Shown here piece after piece: positions 1 to 9,012 of a stretch of 64,000 nt of DNA. The notes under the pieces were generated by a model. The model searched no databases. It was not told where the DNA came from and saw nothing but the letters and a program-made list of their open reading frames with translations. How positions within the stretch are numbered: the first letter of the stretch is position 1; every line of letters begins with the position of its first letter. A program made the position numbers and the translations under genes. The DNA comes from Pseudomonas sp. MM223 (GTDB taxonomy: Bacteria; Pseudomonadota; Gammaproteobacteria; Pseudomonadales; Pseudomonadaceae): positions 2,211,001 to 2,275,000 of the forward strand of contig OX352322.1 in assembly GCA_947090765.1 (NCBI GenBank), read 5' to 3'.

Positions 1-5
1 GGCCT

Positions 6-1013
6 GTGAGCCTGCGTTTCAGCCCTCGGGCGGCGCTGGTCGGCGGCGCACTGGTGCTGCTGGTGGCAGGCCTGGCGGTGCTGCTACTGGGAACGGGTAG
101 CCTGCCGATTCGTGCAAGCCAGGTATTGGCCAGCCTGTTGGGGCAGGGTGACAACGCGATGGTGGAGCGCATCGTCAGCCGCGTGCGTTTGCCGCGGGTG
201 CTTACGGCGTTGCTGGTAGGCTCGGCGCTGGGCATGGCCGGGGCGATCTTCCAGTCGATCGCCCGCAACCCGCTGGGCTCACCCGATGTCATCGGCTTTA
301 CCACCGGTGCGGCAAGCGGTGCCATCGTGCAGATCATCCTGTTCGATGCCGGGCCGTTGGCCACCGCGTTGGCGGCGGTGGCGGCTGGCATGATCACCGC
401 GCTGCTGGTATTGCTGCTGGCCCGTCGCGGGCAGGGGAGCCAGGGTTATCGGCTGGTATTGGTGGGTATTGGCATGGGCGCCACGCTGTCGGGCCTGAAC
501 CAGCTGCTGCTGGTTACCGGCGACCTTGACCAGGCGTTGTTCGCCCAGCTGTGGCTGGCCGGTTCGCTCAACACCCGCACCTGGGCCCATGTGTTGCCCG
601 CTGCGCTGGGGCTGGCGCTGATTGTGCCGGTGGTGTTGTTGCACAGGCAGGAACTGGCGCTGATGGAAATGGGCGATGGCACGGCCAGCCAGCTGGGTGT
701 TGCGGTGGAGCGTTCGCGGTTGCGGCTGGTGCTCGCTGCGGTGGGCCTTACCGCCATAGCCACAGCCGCGGCCGGGCCGATTGCTTTCATTGCCCTGGCC
801 GGCCCGCAACTGGCACGGCGGCTGACACGTACGGCGGGAGTGCCGCTGGTGTGCGCCGCCTTGATGGGCGCAGCGTTGCTGCTGGTGGCTGACTGGCTGA
901 GCCAGCGCCTGGCGGCCACGGCGCAGCTGCCGGTGGGGCTGGTGACCGGGGTGTTGGGTGGTTGCTACCTGTTGTGGTTGATCACAACTCAGAGACCTCA
1001 GCACCCTCTATAG
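6..1013 (+). CDS. Iron-siderophore ABC transporter permease (FecCD family)
   Basis: Inner-membrane permease of about 335 aa, the usual length for FecD/FepG-type proteins that move ferric siderophores from a periplasmic binding protein into the cytoplasm. It is almost entirely hydrophobic, with eight to ten predicted helices. The FecCD signature region is visible: RLPRVLTALLVG, then GAIFQSIARNPLGSPDVIGFTTGA near residues 80-100, and a late AGPIAFIALAGPQLARRL segment that contacts the ATPase. The GTG start lies inside the stop of a gene whose last two codons fill the window edge (GTGA overlap), so it is the distal permease of an operon cut by the window. The exact siderophore cannot be read from the sequence. 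Its stop codon lies inside the outer arm of a long palindrome. Confidence 0.9.
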   Translation: MSLRFSPRAALVGGALVLLVAGLAVLLLGTGSLPIRASQVLASLLGQGDNAMVERIVSRVRLPRVLTALLVGSALGMAGAIFQSIARNPLGSPDVIGFTTGAASGAIVQIILFDAGPLATALAAVAAGMITALLVLLLARRGQGSQGYRLVLVGIGMGATLSGLNQLLLVTGDLDQALFAQLWLAGSLNTRTWAHVLPAALGLALIVPVVLLHRQELALMEMGDGTASQLGVAVERSRLRLVLAAVGLTAIATAAAGPIAFIALAGPQLARRLTRTAGVPLVCAALMGAALLLVADWLSQRLAATAQLPVGLVTGVLGGCYLLWLITTQRPQHPL

Positions 1014-1115
1014 CTGCAAGACCTTGCGCGGTCTACTCTTGTGGGAGCGGCCTTGCCGGGGCGCCGGACCGGTCGGAAAGGGCCGCTCCCACAAGAGCAG
1101 ACTGCGCAGCTATAG
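1008..1115. repeat. Long imperfect palindrome (REP-like) after the permease
   Basis: Inner arms 1031-1052 and 1081-1102 match at 21 of 22 positions and carry the GTGGGAGCGGCC core typical of P. putida REP elements. Outer arms 1008-1017 and 1106-1115 are a perfect 10-base match. The outer left arm contains the permease TAG stop. It probably ends transcription and stabilises mRNA ends. Confidence 0.7.
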
Positions 1116-1349
1116 AAAATACCCGCGTCGGTTTCAGGATGCGCCTGGTCGTTCGCACGCAACCCCCTGGCGCCACAAGTGCCATGCTTGCAGGATGCCT
1201 TCGGACCAGCGTGCGCAGATGCGCGGCCGTGGGCAAGGAGGCCGTCAGCGCCGCGCAACCGTGACGTGGCCGACGCGCCGCAGCAGAACACGCCGGATAC
1301 CTGCCCCCACAACAATTCAGGCGGGGTCCGTGATGCCGAGGTCCGCTGT
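1116..1349. other. Leader region of the formate dehydrogenase operon, no gene seen
   Basis: This GC-rich stretch lies between the palindrome and the first fds gene. An open frame runs through it in phase with fdsG, but it has no resemblance to the FdsG family and I treat it as non-coding. I could not identify a molybdenum-cofactor riboswitch, a sigma-54 promoter or a clear sigma-70 promoter. Confidence 0.35.
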
Positions 1350-1832
1350 ATGCCTGATGAATTGCTCCACCTGCCCGTGATCCAGCGCATTCTGGCCCGC
1401 GACAAGGACGCCCCCGGCGCCCTGTTGCCGATCCTGCATGCCATCCAGCACGACATCGGCTTTATCCCCGAGGCTGCTGTCCCCGAAATTGCCCATGCCC
1501 TGAACCTCAGCCTGGCTGAAGTGCGCGGGGTGATCAGCTTCTACCACGACTTCCGTACTGCGCCACCGGCGCGCCATACGCTGCGCCTGTGCCGCGCCGA
1601 ATCGTGCCAAAGCCGTGGCGCCGAGGCCCTGGCCGCGCAACTGCGGGATCAGCTGGCACTGGACGACCATGGCACCAGCGCCGACGGCGCCATCAGCCTG
1701 CGCCCTGTGTACTGCCTGGGTGCCTGCGCCTGCTCACCGGCGCTGGAGCTGGACGGCCAGGTGCACGCGCGGCTAACCCCTGAGCGCCTGCGCGCGCTGG
1801 TGAACGCTTGCCGGGAGGACGCAGCATGCTGA
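1350..1832 (+). CDS. fdsG: NAD-dependent formate dehydrogenase, gamma subunit
   Basis: A 160-aa NuoE-like thioredoxin-fold protein holding one [2Fe-2S] cluster. The four cysteine ligands are seen as LRLCRAESC (C-x4-C) and VYCLGACAC (C-x3-C). It is the small diaphorase partner of FdsB and helps pass electrons from formate oxidation to NAD+. The ATG at 1350 gives the family length; the longer in-phase reading frame begins in unrelated leader sequence. A GAGG motif lies about ten bases upstream. It is the first gene of fdsGBAD and overlaps the fdsB start by seven bases. Confidence 0.9.
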   Translation: MPDELLHLPVIQRILARDKDAPGALLPILHAIQHDIGFIPEAAVPEIAHALNLSLAEVRGVISFYHDFRTAPPARHTLRLCRAESCQSRGAEALAAQLRDQLALDDHGTSADGAISLRPVYCLGACACSPALELDGQVHARLTPERLRALVNACREDAAC

Positions 1833-3384
1833 AGCTCTTCATCCCCTGCGACTCGGTGGCCCGTGCCGTAGGGGCCGACCAGGTTGCCGATGCCCTGCAG
1901 CGTGAGGCCGAGCGCCGCCAGTTGCCGCTGGACATCCAGCGCACCAGCCACGCGGGCTGTACTGGCTTGAGCCACTGATCGAGTGCGACAGTGCGCAAGG
2001 GCGCCTGGGCTTCGGCCCGGTTACTGCGCAAGACGTGCCGTCACTGCTCGATGCCTTGGCCGGTGAGCCCGGCGGCCATTCGCTGGCGTTGGGGCTGGTC
2101 GAAGAAATCCCTTACCTGAAAACCCAGCAGCGGTTGTTGTTCGCGCGCGCGGGCATTACCCGCCCATTGTCGCTGGACGACTATCGCGCCCATGGCGGCT
2201 TCGCCGGCCTTGAAGCGGCCGTGGCCCTGAATGGTGCCGATGTGGTCGCTGCCGTGCTTGATTCCGGCCTGCGTGGCCGTGGTGGTGCGGCGTTCCCGGC
2301 CGGTATCAAGTGGCGCACCGTGCGCGACGCCGGCGCCGGGCAAAAGTACGTGGTGTGCAACGCTGACGAGGGTGACTCTGGCACGTTCGCCGACCGCATG
2401 CTGATGGAAGGCGACCCCTTCCTGTTGGTCGAGGGCATGATCATTGCCGGCCTCGCCGTAGGCGCGGACAAGGGCTACATCTATGTGCGCTCGGAATACC
2501 CCGACGCCATCCGCGTGCTCGACCAGGCAATCGCCATCGCCCGTGATGGCGGCTACCTCGGCACCGATGTCGCGGGTAGCGGCCAGGCGTTCGACCTGGA
2601 AGTGCGGGTGGGGGCCGGCGCCTACATCTGCGGCGAAGAGACTGCGCTGCTTGAATCCATCGAGGGCAAGCGCGGCATCGTCCGTGCCAAGCCACCCTTG
2701 CCTGCGCTGCAAGGCCTGTTCGGCCTGCCCACGCTGGTGCACAACGTGCTTACCCTGGCTTCGGTGCCTATCATCCTGGCCAAGGGCGCAGCCTTCTATC
2801 GCGACTTCGGCATGGGCCGCTCGCTGGGCACCATGCCGTTCCAGCTGGCCGGCAACATCCGCCAGGGCGGCCTGGTGGAGCGTGCGTTCGGCCTGACCCT
2901 GCGCGAGCTGGTTGAGGGCTATGGCGGTGGTACGGCCAGTGGCCGGCCACTGAAGGCTGCGCAGGTCGGCGGCCCGCTCGGCGCCTGGGTACCCCCCAGC
3001 CACTTCGACACACCGCTGGACTATGAAGCCTTCGCCGCCATGGGCGCGATGCTCGGCCACGGCGGTGTGGTGGTGGCCGACGACACCCTGAACATGGCCA
3101 GCATGGCGCGCTTCGCCCTGCAGTTCTGCGCCGAAGAATCCTGCGGCAAGTGCACCCCGTGCCGCATCGGCTCCACCCGCGGCATGGAAGTGGTCGACCG
3201 GTTGATCGCAACGACTGATTTCAGCGAACGCCATGACCAGGCCCTGTTGCTGCGCGACCTGTGCGACACGATGCAGTACGGCTCGCTGTGCGCCATGGGC
3301 GGCATGACTGCCTACCCGGTGGCCAGCGCCCTCAAGTACTTCCCCGCCGATTTTGGGCTGACCACCACGGAGGCCGCGCAGTGA
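1826..3384 (+). pseudogene. fdsB: NAD-dependent formate dehydrogenase, beta subunit (frame-disrupted)
   Basis: NuoF-like subunit binding FMN, NAD(H) and a [4Fe-4S] cluster. Visible motifs are GRGGAAFPAGIKW (FMN/NADH), GAYICGEETALLES and the ESCGKCTPCRIGSTRG cluster site. From the ATG at 1826 (GGAGG just upstream) the frame reads normally for 43 codons, then runs to a TGA at 1976. The next frame picks up the expected LYWLEPLIECDS and continues to 3384. One base is missing near 1949-1957; adding a T to make CAGCTCA restores RTSSRGLYWLEP and a 519-aa protein. Everything else is conserved, so this is probably an intact gene with a sequence error. It overlaps fdsG and fdsA, as expected of an expressed operon. 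A frame opened at 2035 would be an N-terminally truncated artefact. Confidence 0.88.
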
Positions 3385-6263
3385 TCAATTTCTTCGACCC
3401 CGCTTCTGATAAAAGCAGCGACCTCGGCACCCCGGCCCGTGACAGCGATGTGCAGGTCAGCCTGAGCATCGACGGTCGCGCCATCAGCGTGCCTGCCGGC
3501 ACCTCGGTGATGCGTGCTGCGGCCATGCTCGGCACCAGCATCCCCAAACTGTGTGCCACCGACAGCCTCGAAGCCTTCGGCTCGTGCCGCATGTGCATGG
3601 TGGAAATCGACGGCATGCGCGGCTACCCGGCCTCCTGCACCACGCCGGTCAGCGAAGGCATGGTGGTACGTACCGAAACGCCACGCCTGGCCGGCCTGCG
3701 CCGCAACGTGATGGAGTTGTACATTTCGGACCACCCGCTGGACTGCCTGACCTGTTCGGCCAACGGCAACTGCGAACTGCAGACCGTGGCCGGCCAGGTG
3801 GGCCTGCGCGAGGTGCGTTACGGCTACGATGGCGCCAACCACCTGGCCGAGAAAAAGGACGTATCCAACCCGTACTTCGACTACGAGCCCAGCAAGTGCA
3901 TCGTTTGCAGCCGCTGCGTGCGCGCCTGCGAAGACATTCAGGGCACCTTCGCCCTGACCATCACCGGCCGCGGTTTCGAGTCGCGGGTGGCGGCAGCGGG
4001 TGGCGATAACTTCCTCGCCTCCGAATGCGTGTCGTGCGGCGCCTGCGTGCAGGCCTGCCCGACTGCGACCTTGACGGAAAAGAGCCTGGTGCAGCTTGGC
4101 CAGCCCGAGCGCGCTGTGATCACCACCTGCGCCTACTGCGGCGTGGGTTGTTCGTTCCGCGCCGAAATGAAAGGCGACCAGCTGGTGCGTATGGTCCCGG
4201 ACAAGAACGGCGGCGCCAACCATGGCCACGCCTGCGTCAAGGGGCGCTTCGCCTGGGGCTATGCCACCCACCCGGACCGCATCACCAAGCCAATGATCCG
4301 CAAGCGCCTGGAAGACCCATGGCAGGAAGTGAGCTGGGACGAAGCGGTAACCTACGCTGCCAGCGAGTTCCGCCGCATCCAGCTAAAATACGGGCGCGAT
4401 TCCATCGGCGGCATTACCTCCAGCCGCTGCACCAACGAAGAAGCCTACCTGGTGCAAAAACTGGTGCGCACGGCGTTTGGCAACAACAACGTCGATACCT
4501 GCGCGCGGGTGTGCCATTCGCCCACCGGTTATGGCCTGAAGCAGACACTGGGTGAGTCGGCCGGCACGCAAAGCTTCGATTCGGTGATGCAGGCCGACGT
4601 GGTGCTGGTGATCGGCGCCAACCCCACCGACGCCCACCCTGTATTCGGCTCGCAGCTCAAACGCCGCCTGCGCCAGGGCGCGCGGCTGATCGTGATCGAC
4701 CCACGGCGCATCGACCTGGTCGACTCGCCGCACGCCCGTGCCGAACTGCACCTGCAACTGCGCCCGGGCACCAACGTGGCCATGCTCAACGCCTTGGCCC
4801 ATGTGATTGTCACCGAGGGCCTGCTGGCCCAGCGCTTCATCGATGCCCGTTGCGAAACCGAAGACTTTGCCCGCTGGCGTGACTTCGTCAGCCAGGCAGA
4901 CAACGCCCCCGAGGTGCTAGGCCCGGTCTGCGGCGTGCCCGCCGAGCACATCCGCGCCGCGGCGCGGCTGTATGCCACCGGTGGCAACGCGGCCATTTAC
5001 TACGGCCTGGGCGTGACTGAGCACAGCCAGGGCAGCACTGCGGTGATGGGCATTGCCAACCTGGCCATGGCCACCGGCAACATCGGCCGCGAAGGGGTAG
5101 GGGTGAACCCGCTGCGCGGGCAAAACAACGTGCAGGGTTCGTGCGACATGGGCTCGTTCCCCCATGAGCTGCCCGGCTACCGGCATATTTCCAACGAGGG
5201 CGTGCGCGCCGAGTTCGAACGTGCCTGGGGTGTGACCTTGCAGCCCGACCCGGGCCTGCGTATCCCCAACATGTTCGAGGCCGCGCTGGACGGCAGCTTC
5301 AAGGCCCTGTACTGCCAGGGCGAAGATATCGCCCAGAGCGACCCCAACACCCAGCACGTCACGGCGGCCTTGCACGCCATGGAATGCGTGGTGGTGCAGG
5401 ACATCTTCCTTAACGAAACAGCCAAATTCGCCCACGTGTTCCTGCCGGGCAGCTCGTTCCTGGAAAAGGACGGCACCTTCACCAATGCCGAACGGCGCAT
5501 TTCACGGGTGCGCAAGGTAATGGAGCCGTTGGCCGGCAAGGCCGACTGGGAGGCCACCGTGGCCTTGGCCAATGCCCTGGGCTACCCCATGAACTACCGC
5601 CACCCGTCCGAGATCATGGACGAGATCGCCCGCCTGACGCCGACCTTCCGCCGTGTCAGCTATGCCGAGATCGACCGCCACGGCAGCTTGCAGTGGCCGT
5701 GCAACGACGCGGCGCCCGACGGCACGCCGACCATGCACATCGACCAGTTTGTACGCGGCAAGGGCCGCTTCATGCTTACCGGCTACGTGCCCACTGACGA
5801 GAAGGTCAACAACCGCTACCCGTTGTTGCTCACCACTGGGCGCATCCTTAGCCAGTACAACGTCGGCGCCCAGACCCGGCGTACCGGCAACGTTGCCTGG
5901 CATGATGCCGACCGCCTGGAAATCCACCCCACCGACGCCGAAAGCCGTGGCATTCAGGATGGTGACTGGGTGGGCATCGGCAGCCGCGCGGGGCAGACCG
6001 TACTGCGTGCCAAGGTCAGTGCGCGGGTGGCGCCGGGGGTGGTGTACACCACGTTCCACTTCCCCGAGTCGGGGGCCAACGTGATCACCACTGACAACTC
6101 CGACTGGGCTACCAATTGCCCCGAATACAAGGTAACGGCGGTGGAGGTGGTGAAGGTGTTCCAGCCATCGCAATGGCAGAAGCGCTACCAGGACTTCAGT
6201 GATGAACAGCGGCGCTTGCTGAAGGAACGCCGTACTACGGAGAAAGCCGAGGTGCGCCGATGA
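3381..6263 (+). CDS. fdsA: NAD-dependent formate dehydrogenase, catalytic alpha subunit
   Basis: The 960-aa molybdenum subunit that oxidises formate to CO2. In order it has an N-terminal ferredoxin domain ([2Fe-2S] cysteines in KLCATDSLEAFGSCRMC), a DHPLDCLTCSANGNCELQ cluster site, two [4Fe-4S] motifs (CIVCSRCVRAC and CVSCGACVQACP), CAYCGVGC for the proximal cluster, and the bis-MGD domain. The molybdenum ligand is Cys378 followed by His in ARVCHSPTG, so this is the Cys form, not selenocysteine. The GTG start at 3381 overlaps the fdsB stop (GTGA) behind an ACGGAGG ribosome site; the longer in-phase frame into fdsB is not used. The complex is cytoplasmic and NAD-linked. No fdsC/fdhD-type sulfurtransferase gene follows in this window. 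Confidence 0.95.
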   Translation: MINFFDPASDKSSDLGTPARDSDVQVSLSIDGRAISVPAGTSVMRAAAMLGTSIPKLCATDSLEAFGSCRMCMVEIDGMRGYPASCTTPVSEGMVVRTETPRLAGLRRNVMELYISDHPLDCLTCSANGNCELQTVAGQVGLREVRYGYDGANHLAEKKDVSNPYFDYEPSKCIVCSRCVRACEDIQGTFALTITGRGFESRVAAAGGDNFLASECVSCGACVQACPTATLTEKSLVQLGQPERAVITTCAYCGVGCSFRAEMKGDQLVRMVPDKNGGANHGHACVKGRFAWGYATHPDRITKPMIRKRLEDPWQEVSWDEAVTYAASEFRRIQLKYGRDSIGGITSSRCTNEEAYLVQKLVRTAFGNNNVDTCARVCHSPTGYGLKQTLGESAGTQSFDSVMQADVVLVIGANPTDAHPVFGSQLKRRLRQGARLIVIDPRRIDLVDSPHARAELHLQLRPGTNVAMLNALAHVIVTEGLLAQRFIDARCETEDFARWRDFVSQADNAPEVLGPVCGVPAEHIRAAARLYATGGNAAIYYGLGVTEHSQGSTAVMGIANLAMATGNIGREGVGVNPLRGQNNVQGSCDMGSFPHELPGYRHISNEGVRAEFERAWGVTLQPDPGLRIPNMFEAALDGSFKALYCQGEDIAQSDPNTQHVTAALHAMECVVVQDIFLNETAKFAHVFLPGSSFLEKDGTFTNAERRISRVRKVMEPLAGKADWEATVALANALGYPMNYRHPSEIMDEIARLTPTFRRVSYAEIDRHGSLQWPCNDAAPDGTPTMHIDQFVRGKGRFMLTGYVPTDEKVNNRYPLLLTTGRILSQYNVGAQTRRTGNVAWHDADRLEIHPTDAESRGIQDGDWVGIGSRAGQTVLRAKVSARVAPGVVYTTFHFPESGANVITTDNSDWATNCPEYKVTAVEVVKVFQPSQWQKRYQDFSDEQRRLLKERRTTEKAEVRR

Positions 6264-6463
6264 GCAGCGACAACCTGGTCAAGATGGCCAACCAGATTGC
6301 CCATTACTTCGACAGCGAGCCAAACCGGGCGCTGGCGGTGCAAGGGGTGCGGCAGCACCTGCAGAGCTTCTGGACGCCGGCCATGCGCCGGCAGCTTGCG
6401 GAGTGGATCGAGGCCAATGCAGGGGAGGGGCTGGACCCCAAGGTGCGCGAGGCGTTGGCCTAG
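6260..6463 (+). CDS. fdsD: Formate dehydrogenase delta subunit
   Basis: A 67-aa protein overlapping the end of fdsA (ATGA). It begins NLVKMANQIAHYFDS and has the FW.P.MR..L patch typical of the FdsD/FdhD-delta family. This small subunit is needed for a fully active FdsGBA complex in relatives, probably by supporting assembly or cofactor insertion. It closes the operon; a large REP pair follows directly. Confidence 0.88.
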   Translation: MSSDNLVKMANQIAHYFDSEPNRALAVQGVRQHLQSFWTPAMRRQLAEWIEANAGEGLDPKVREALA

Positions 6464-6477
6464 CGGGTCTGCGCGAT

Positions 6478-6600
6478 CCCTGTAGGAGCGGCCTTGTGCC
6501 GCGAAAGGGTCGCAAAGCGGCCCCCAGATATCAGCTGTGATGCATAAATTGCTGGGGCCGCTTTGCGGCCCTTTCGCGGCACAAGGCCGCTCCTACAGGG
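6478..6600. repeat. Inverted pair of REP elements
   Basis: Two 47-base arms (6478-6524 and 6554-6600) match at 46 of 47 positions around a 29-base loop. The core is CCTGTAGGAGCGGCCTTGTG. It lies between the convergent fdsD and usp genes and may act as a two-way terminator. Confidence 0.85.
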
Positions 6601-6624
6601 ACCGCGCCAATCGTGGCAATTGCT

Positions 6625-7488
6625 TCAGCCGCGGGCCAGTTCGGCCTGGTGGGCGATGGCTTCTTCGCTCTTGAGTACCAGCACATCCCCCTCCAGCGCA
6701 TCCAGCACCACCTCAGAGGTATTGCCAATCAACGCCCCGGAAATCCCCGTGCGGCACACCGTGCCAATCACCGTCACCACGGCATTGAGCTTCTGCTCGA
6801 AATGCGGGATCAACACATCCGCCGGCCCTTCAGCCACGTGCAGGCAATCTTCGCTGATGCCGTACTCGGCCTGGAACGCCTTGCAGGCTTCGCGGTAGCG
6901 GTTTTCGATGGTCTCACTCAACTGGTACGCCGGGTCTGATGCCGACAACATTGGCGACGGGTGGGCACTGGCGACATGTAACTCGCCCTTGGCCAGTTTG
7001 GCAATCTCAAACCCATGGTCGATGATGCTGGCATGCAGGCGGCGGTGGTCTTCGTCCTGGTTGCCCACGTCCACCGCAGCCAGAATCTTGCCCCCGGCCC
7101 ACGGCCGTTCGCTCTTGACCATCAGCACGGCACACGGGCACTGGCGCAGCAGCTTCCAGTCACTGGGGGTGAGCAGGGCTTTTTTCAGCGGGTTGTCGGG
7201 GCGGTGTTCCTTGATCACCAGCTCGCAACCCTCGGCCTGCTGCACATAGATGATGGTGTCGTGCAGGTTGCCGCGCCAGGCCTCTTCATGGGTGACATTG
7301 TCGTAGCCGTCATCGTGCAGCTGGCTGCTCAACAGGCTCAGTAGCGCATGGTGATCATGCCGCTTGTCGCACATCAGCAGGTGCAGGCGCGCGCCAGTGA
7401 CGCCGGCGATCAGCTTGGCCCGGGTCAGCGCCCGGCTGTGGGCGTGTTCGGGGTCGAGGACGACGAGGATGCTGCGGACGGCTTGCAT
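6625..7488 (-). CDS. Tandem-domain universal stress protein (UspA family)
   Basis: A 287-aa cytoplasmic protein with two Usp domains. The first begins RSILVVLDPEHAHSRAL; the second begins near residue 150 with KILAAVDVGNQDEDHR and ends with the nucleotide-binding signature GTVCRTGISGALIGNTSEVVL (G-x2-G-x9-G-S/T). Pseudomonas tandem Usp proteins of this size are often induced by oxygen limitation. In keeping with that, a perfect Anr/FNR box lies upstream at the spacing of a class II promoter. It is divergent from miaE. Confidence 0.88.
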   Translation of the reverse strand: MQAVRSILVVLDPEHAHSRALTRAKLIAGVTGARLHLLMCDKRHDHHALLSLLSSQLHDDGYDNVTHEEAWRGNLHDTIIYVQQAEGCELVIKEHRPDNPLKKALLTPSDWKLLRQCPCAVLMVKSERPWAGGKILAAVDVGNQDEDHRRLHASIIDHGFEIAKLAKGELHVASAHPSPMLSASDPAYQLSETIENRYREACKAFQAEYGISEDCLHVAEGPADVLIPHFEQKLNAVVTVIGTVCRTGISGALIGNTSEVVLDALEGDVLVLKSEEAIAHQAELARG

Positions 7489-7526
7489 GGGCGTTAGCTC
7501 CCTTCAAAGGTGGCGACCAATGCTTG

Positions 7527-7532
7527 ACTATA
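7527..7532 (-). promoter_or_regulatory. -10 element of the usp promoter
   Basis: TATAGT on the minus strand. A start site about seven bases downstream (near 7520) puts the centre of the Anr box at about -41.5, the classic activating position for FNR-type regulators. No separate -35 is needed there. Confidence 0.6.
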
Positions 7533-7554
7533 GACGGCGCGCCCCCGCTGGCGC

Positions 7555-7568
7555 TTGATGTACATCAA
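7555..7568. promoter_or_regulatory. Perfect Anr/FNR box between usp and miaE
   Basis: TTGATGTACATCAA matches the FNR/Anr consensus TTGAT-N4-ATCAA at every fixed position and is fully palindromic. It serves the usp promoter at about -41.5 and lies about 54 bases upstream of the likely miaE start site. Confidence 0.82.
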
Positions 7569-7603
7569 CAAGCATAGTCACTGGCGCCGCCCGCCGCCGC
7601 CGG

Positions 7604-7609
7604 TATAAT
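7604..7609 (+). promoter_or_regulatory. Probable -10 of miaE
   Basis: TATAAT 36 bases before the miaE ATG. A good -35 is not obvious. Confidence 0.45.
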
Positions 7610-7644
7610 CGCCGGCCCTGCCTGTTCTGTGTGGTTGTACGCTT

Positions 7645-8262
7645 ATGTCCCTGATCCCCGAAATCGATGCCTTTCTTGGCTGCCCGACGCCAGACGCCTG
7701 GATCGAAGCGGCGCTCGCCGACCAGGAAACCCTGCTGATCGACCACAAGAACTGCGAATTCAAGGCCGCCAGCACCGCCTTGAGCCTGATCGCCAAGTAC
7801 AACACCCACCTCGACCTGATCAACATGATGTCGCGCCTGGCCCGCGAGGAACTGGTGCACCACGAGCAGGTGCTGCGCCTGATGAAGCGCCGTGGCGTGC
7901 CACTGCGGCCGGTGTCGGCAGGGCGCTATGCCTCGGGGTTGCGCCGCCTGGTACGCGCCCACGAGCCGGTCAAGCTGGTGGATACGCTGGTAGTGGGGGC
8001 GTTCATCGAGGCACGCAGTTGCGAGCGCTTTGCCGCGCTGGTGCCGCATCTGGACGAAGAATTGGGCCGCTTCTATCACGGCCTGCTGAAAAGCGAAGCG
8101 CGCCATTACCAGGGCTACCTGAAACTGGCGCACAACTACGGTGATGAGGCGGACATCGCCCGCCGGGTCGAACTGGTGCGCGCTGCAGAAATGGAACTGA
8201 TCCAGTCACCGGACCAGGAACTGCGCTTCCACAGCGGTATCCCGCAGGCACTGGCCGCCTGA
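7645..8262 (+). CDS. miaE: tRNA-(ms2io6A37) hydroxylase
   Basis: A 205-aa non-haem di-iron monooxygenase that hydroxylates the isopentenyl group of ms2i6A37 in tRNAs reading UNN codons, using O2. Ferritin-like carboxylate and histidine ligands are visible in DHKNCEFKAAS, REELVHHEQVLRL, FIEARSCERF and KSEARHYQGYL. Length and start match the family. It is divergent from the usp gene, and the only strong regulatory site between them is an Anr box, which is notable for an oxygen-dependent enzyme. Confidence 0.93.
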   Translation: MSLIPEIDAFLGCPTPDAWIEAALADQETLLIDHKNCEFKAASTALSLIAKYNTHLDLINMMSRLAREELVHHEQVLRLMKRRGVPLRPVSAGRYASGLRRLVRAHEPVKLVDTLVVGAFIEARSCERFAALVPHLDEELGRFYHGLLKSEARHYQGYLKLAHNYGDEADIARRVELVRAAEMELIQSPDQELRFHSGIPQALAA

Positions 8263-8284
8263 TTCGCACCAGGCGGCCCAGGCT

Positions 8285-8605
8285 TCAGTTACGCCGCCCC
8301 AGCAACAGGCCCACCACCAGCCCCAGGCCGGCGGAAATGGCCACGGTCTGCCAGGGGTGGCCGCCGATGTAGTTCTGGGTGGCGTCCACCACCGGTTGCG
8401 CTTTGTCCCGCACATTGCCAGCGGCCTGGCGCGCCTGTTTCAGTTTGAGGCTAACCTGCGCTCGCAAGGTTTCTGCTTCTTCGCCCACCAGGGCGGCACT
8501 GTCGTTCAGCAGCTTTTCCGATTCTTCGATCAGCGATTGCAGTTCGCTGAATACCTGGTCCTTGATCTGATCGCTGTCCGCCAGCGTGGCGTTTTTACGG
8601 GCCAT
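8285..8605 (-). CDS. DUF883 (YqjD/ElaB) family membrane-anchored protein
   Basis: A 106-aa protein with a long amphipathic helical body (residues 10-75, rich in E, Q, A and K) and a C-terminal membrane segment with glycine spacing, AISAGLGLVVGLLLGRRN, preceded by the family GGHPWQTV motif. E. coli relatives bind ribosomes or membranes in stationary phase. It is convergent with miaE and divergent from the next small gene. Confidence 0.85.
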   Translation of the reverse strand: MARKNATLADSDQIKDQVFSELQSLIEESEKLLNDSAALVGEEAETLRAQVSLKLKQARQAAGNVRDKAQPVVDATQNYIGGHPWQTVAISAGLGLVVGLLLGRRN

Positions 8606-8734
8606 GAACTCGTCCTCGTTGATGGGGTGGTGTGAACAATGGATGCCGCTGCGTCGGGAAAGTTGCGGCGGCTTTCCGATGTTGCGTTGGCTGGGTGTAA
8701 GATAGCGGCCATTTTCAAACCTGCAGGTACCTTC

Positions 8735-8998
8735 ATGAGTTTCAATCTGGCCAACATGAGCTTCGAGGAACGGGCGCAGATCGAGGCAGAGAAGGCGCGG
8801 CTGTTCGAGATGTGGCAGAGCAACCTGGGCAAGGCCAAGGGCGATGGGGCCCGGCTGATCGCCGAAAAGCCGCGGCGCAAGGGCAAATGGGCCGAGTGGG
8901 TACGTGCCGAACTGGACAGCATGTCGCCACCCGAATACGCCGCCATGGTGCGCAGCGAAGTCAACAAGCTGATGGCCGCCGCCAGCGCCAACCGCTGA
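8735..8998 (+). CDS. Small conserved protein with PPEYAAMVR motif
   Basis: An 87-aa charged protein, function unknown. The ATG at 8735 is chosen over an upstream in-phase start because charged, structured sequence begins there (MSFNLANMSFEERAQIEAEKA). The C-terminal half, W-AEWVRAEL-SMSPPEYAAMVRSEV-L, is clearly paralogous to the small gene at 47417 (W-NWVAGEL-RLGPPPYAAMVRREL-L). It stands alone between a DUF883 gene and a lipoprotein gene. Confidence 0.7.
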   Translation: MSFNLANMSFEERAQIEAEKARLFEMWQSNLGKAKGDGARLIAEKPRRKGKWAEWVRAELDSMSPPEYAAMVRSEVNKLMAAASANR

Positions 8999-9012
8999 CC
9001 TCCAACGGGCGC

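Noticed and set aside
1116..1349. Molybdenum-cofactor riboswitch ahead of fdsG
   Set aside because: I looked for the conserved helices and the GCC-rich core and could not build a convincing structure by eye.
1826..1978. A separate 50-aa gene before fdsB
   Set aside because: Its sequence is the normal FdsB N-terminus; the stop results from one missing base.
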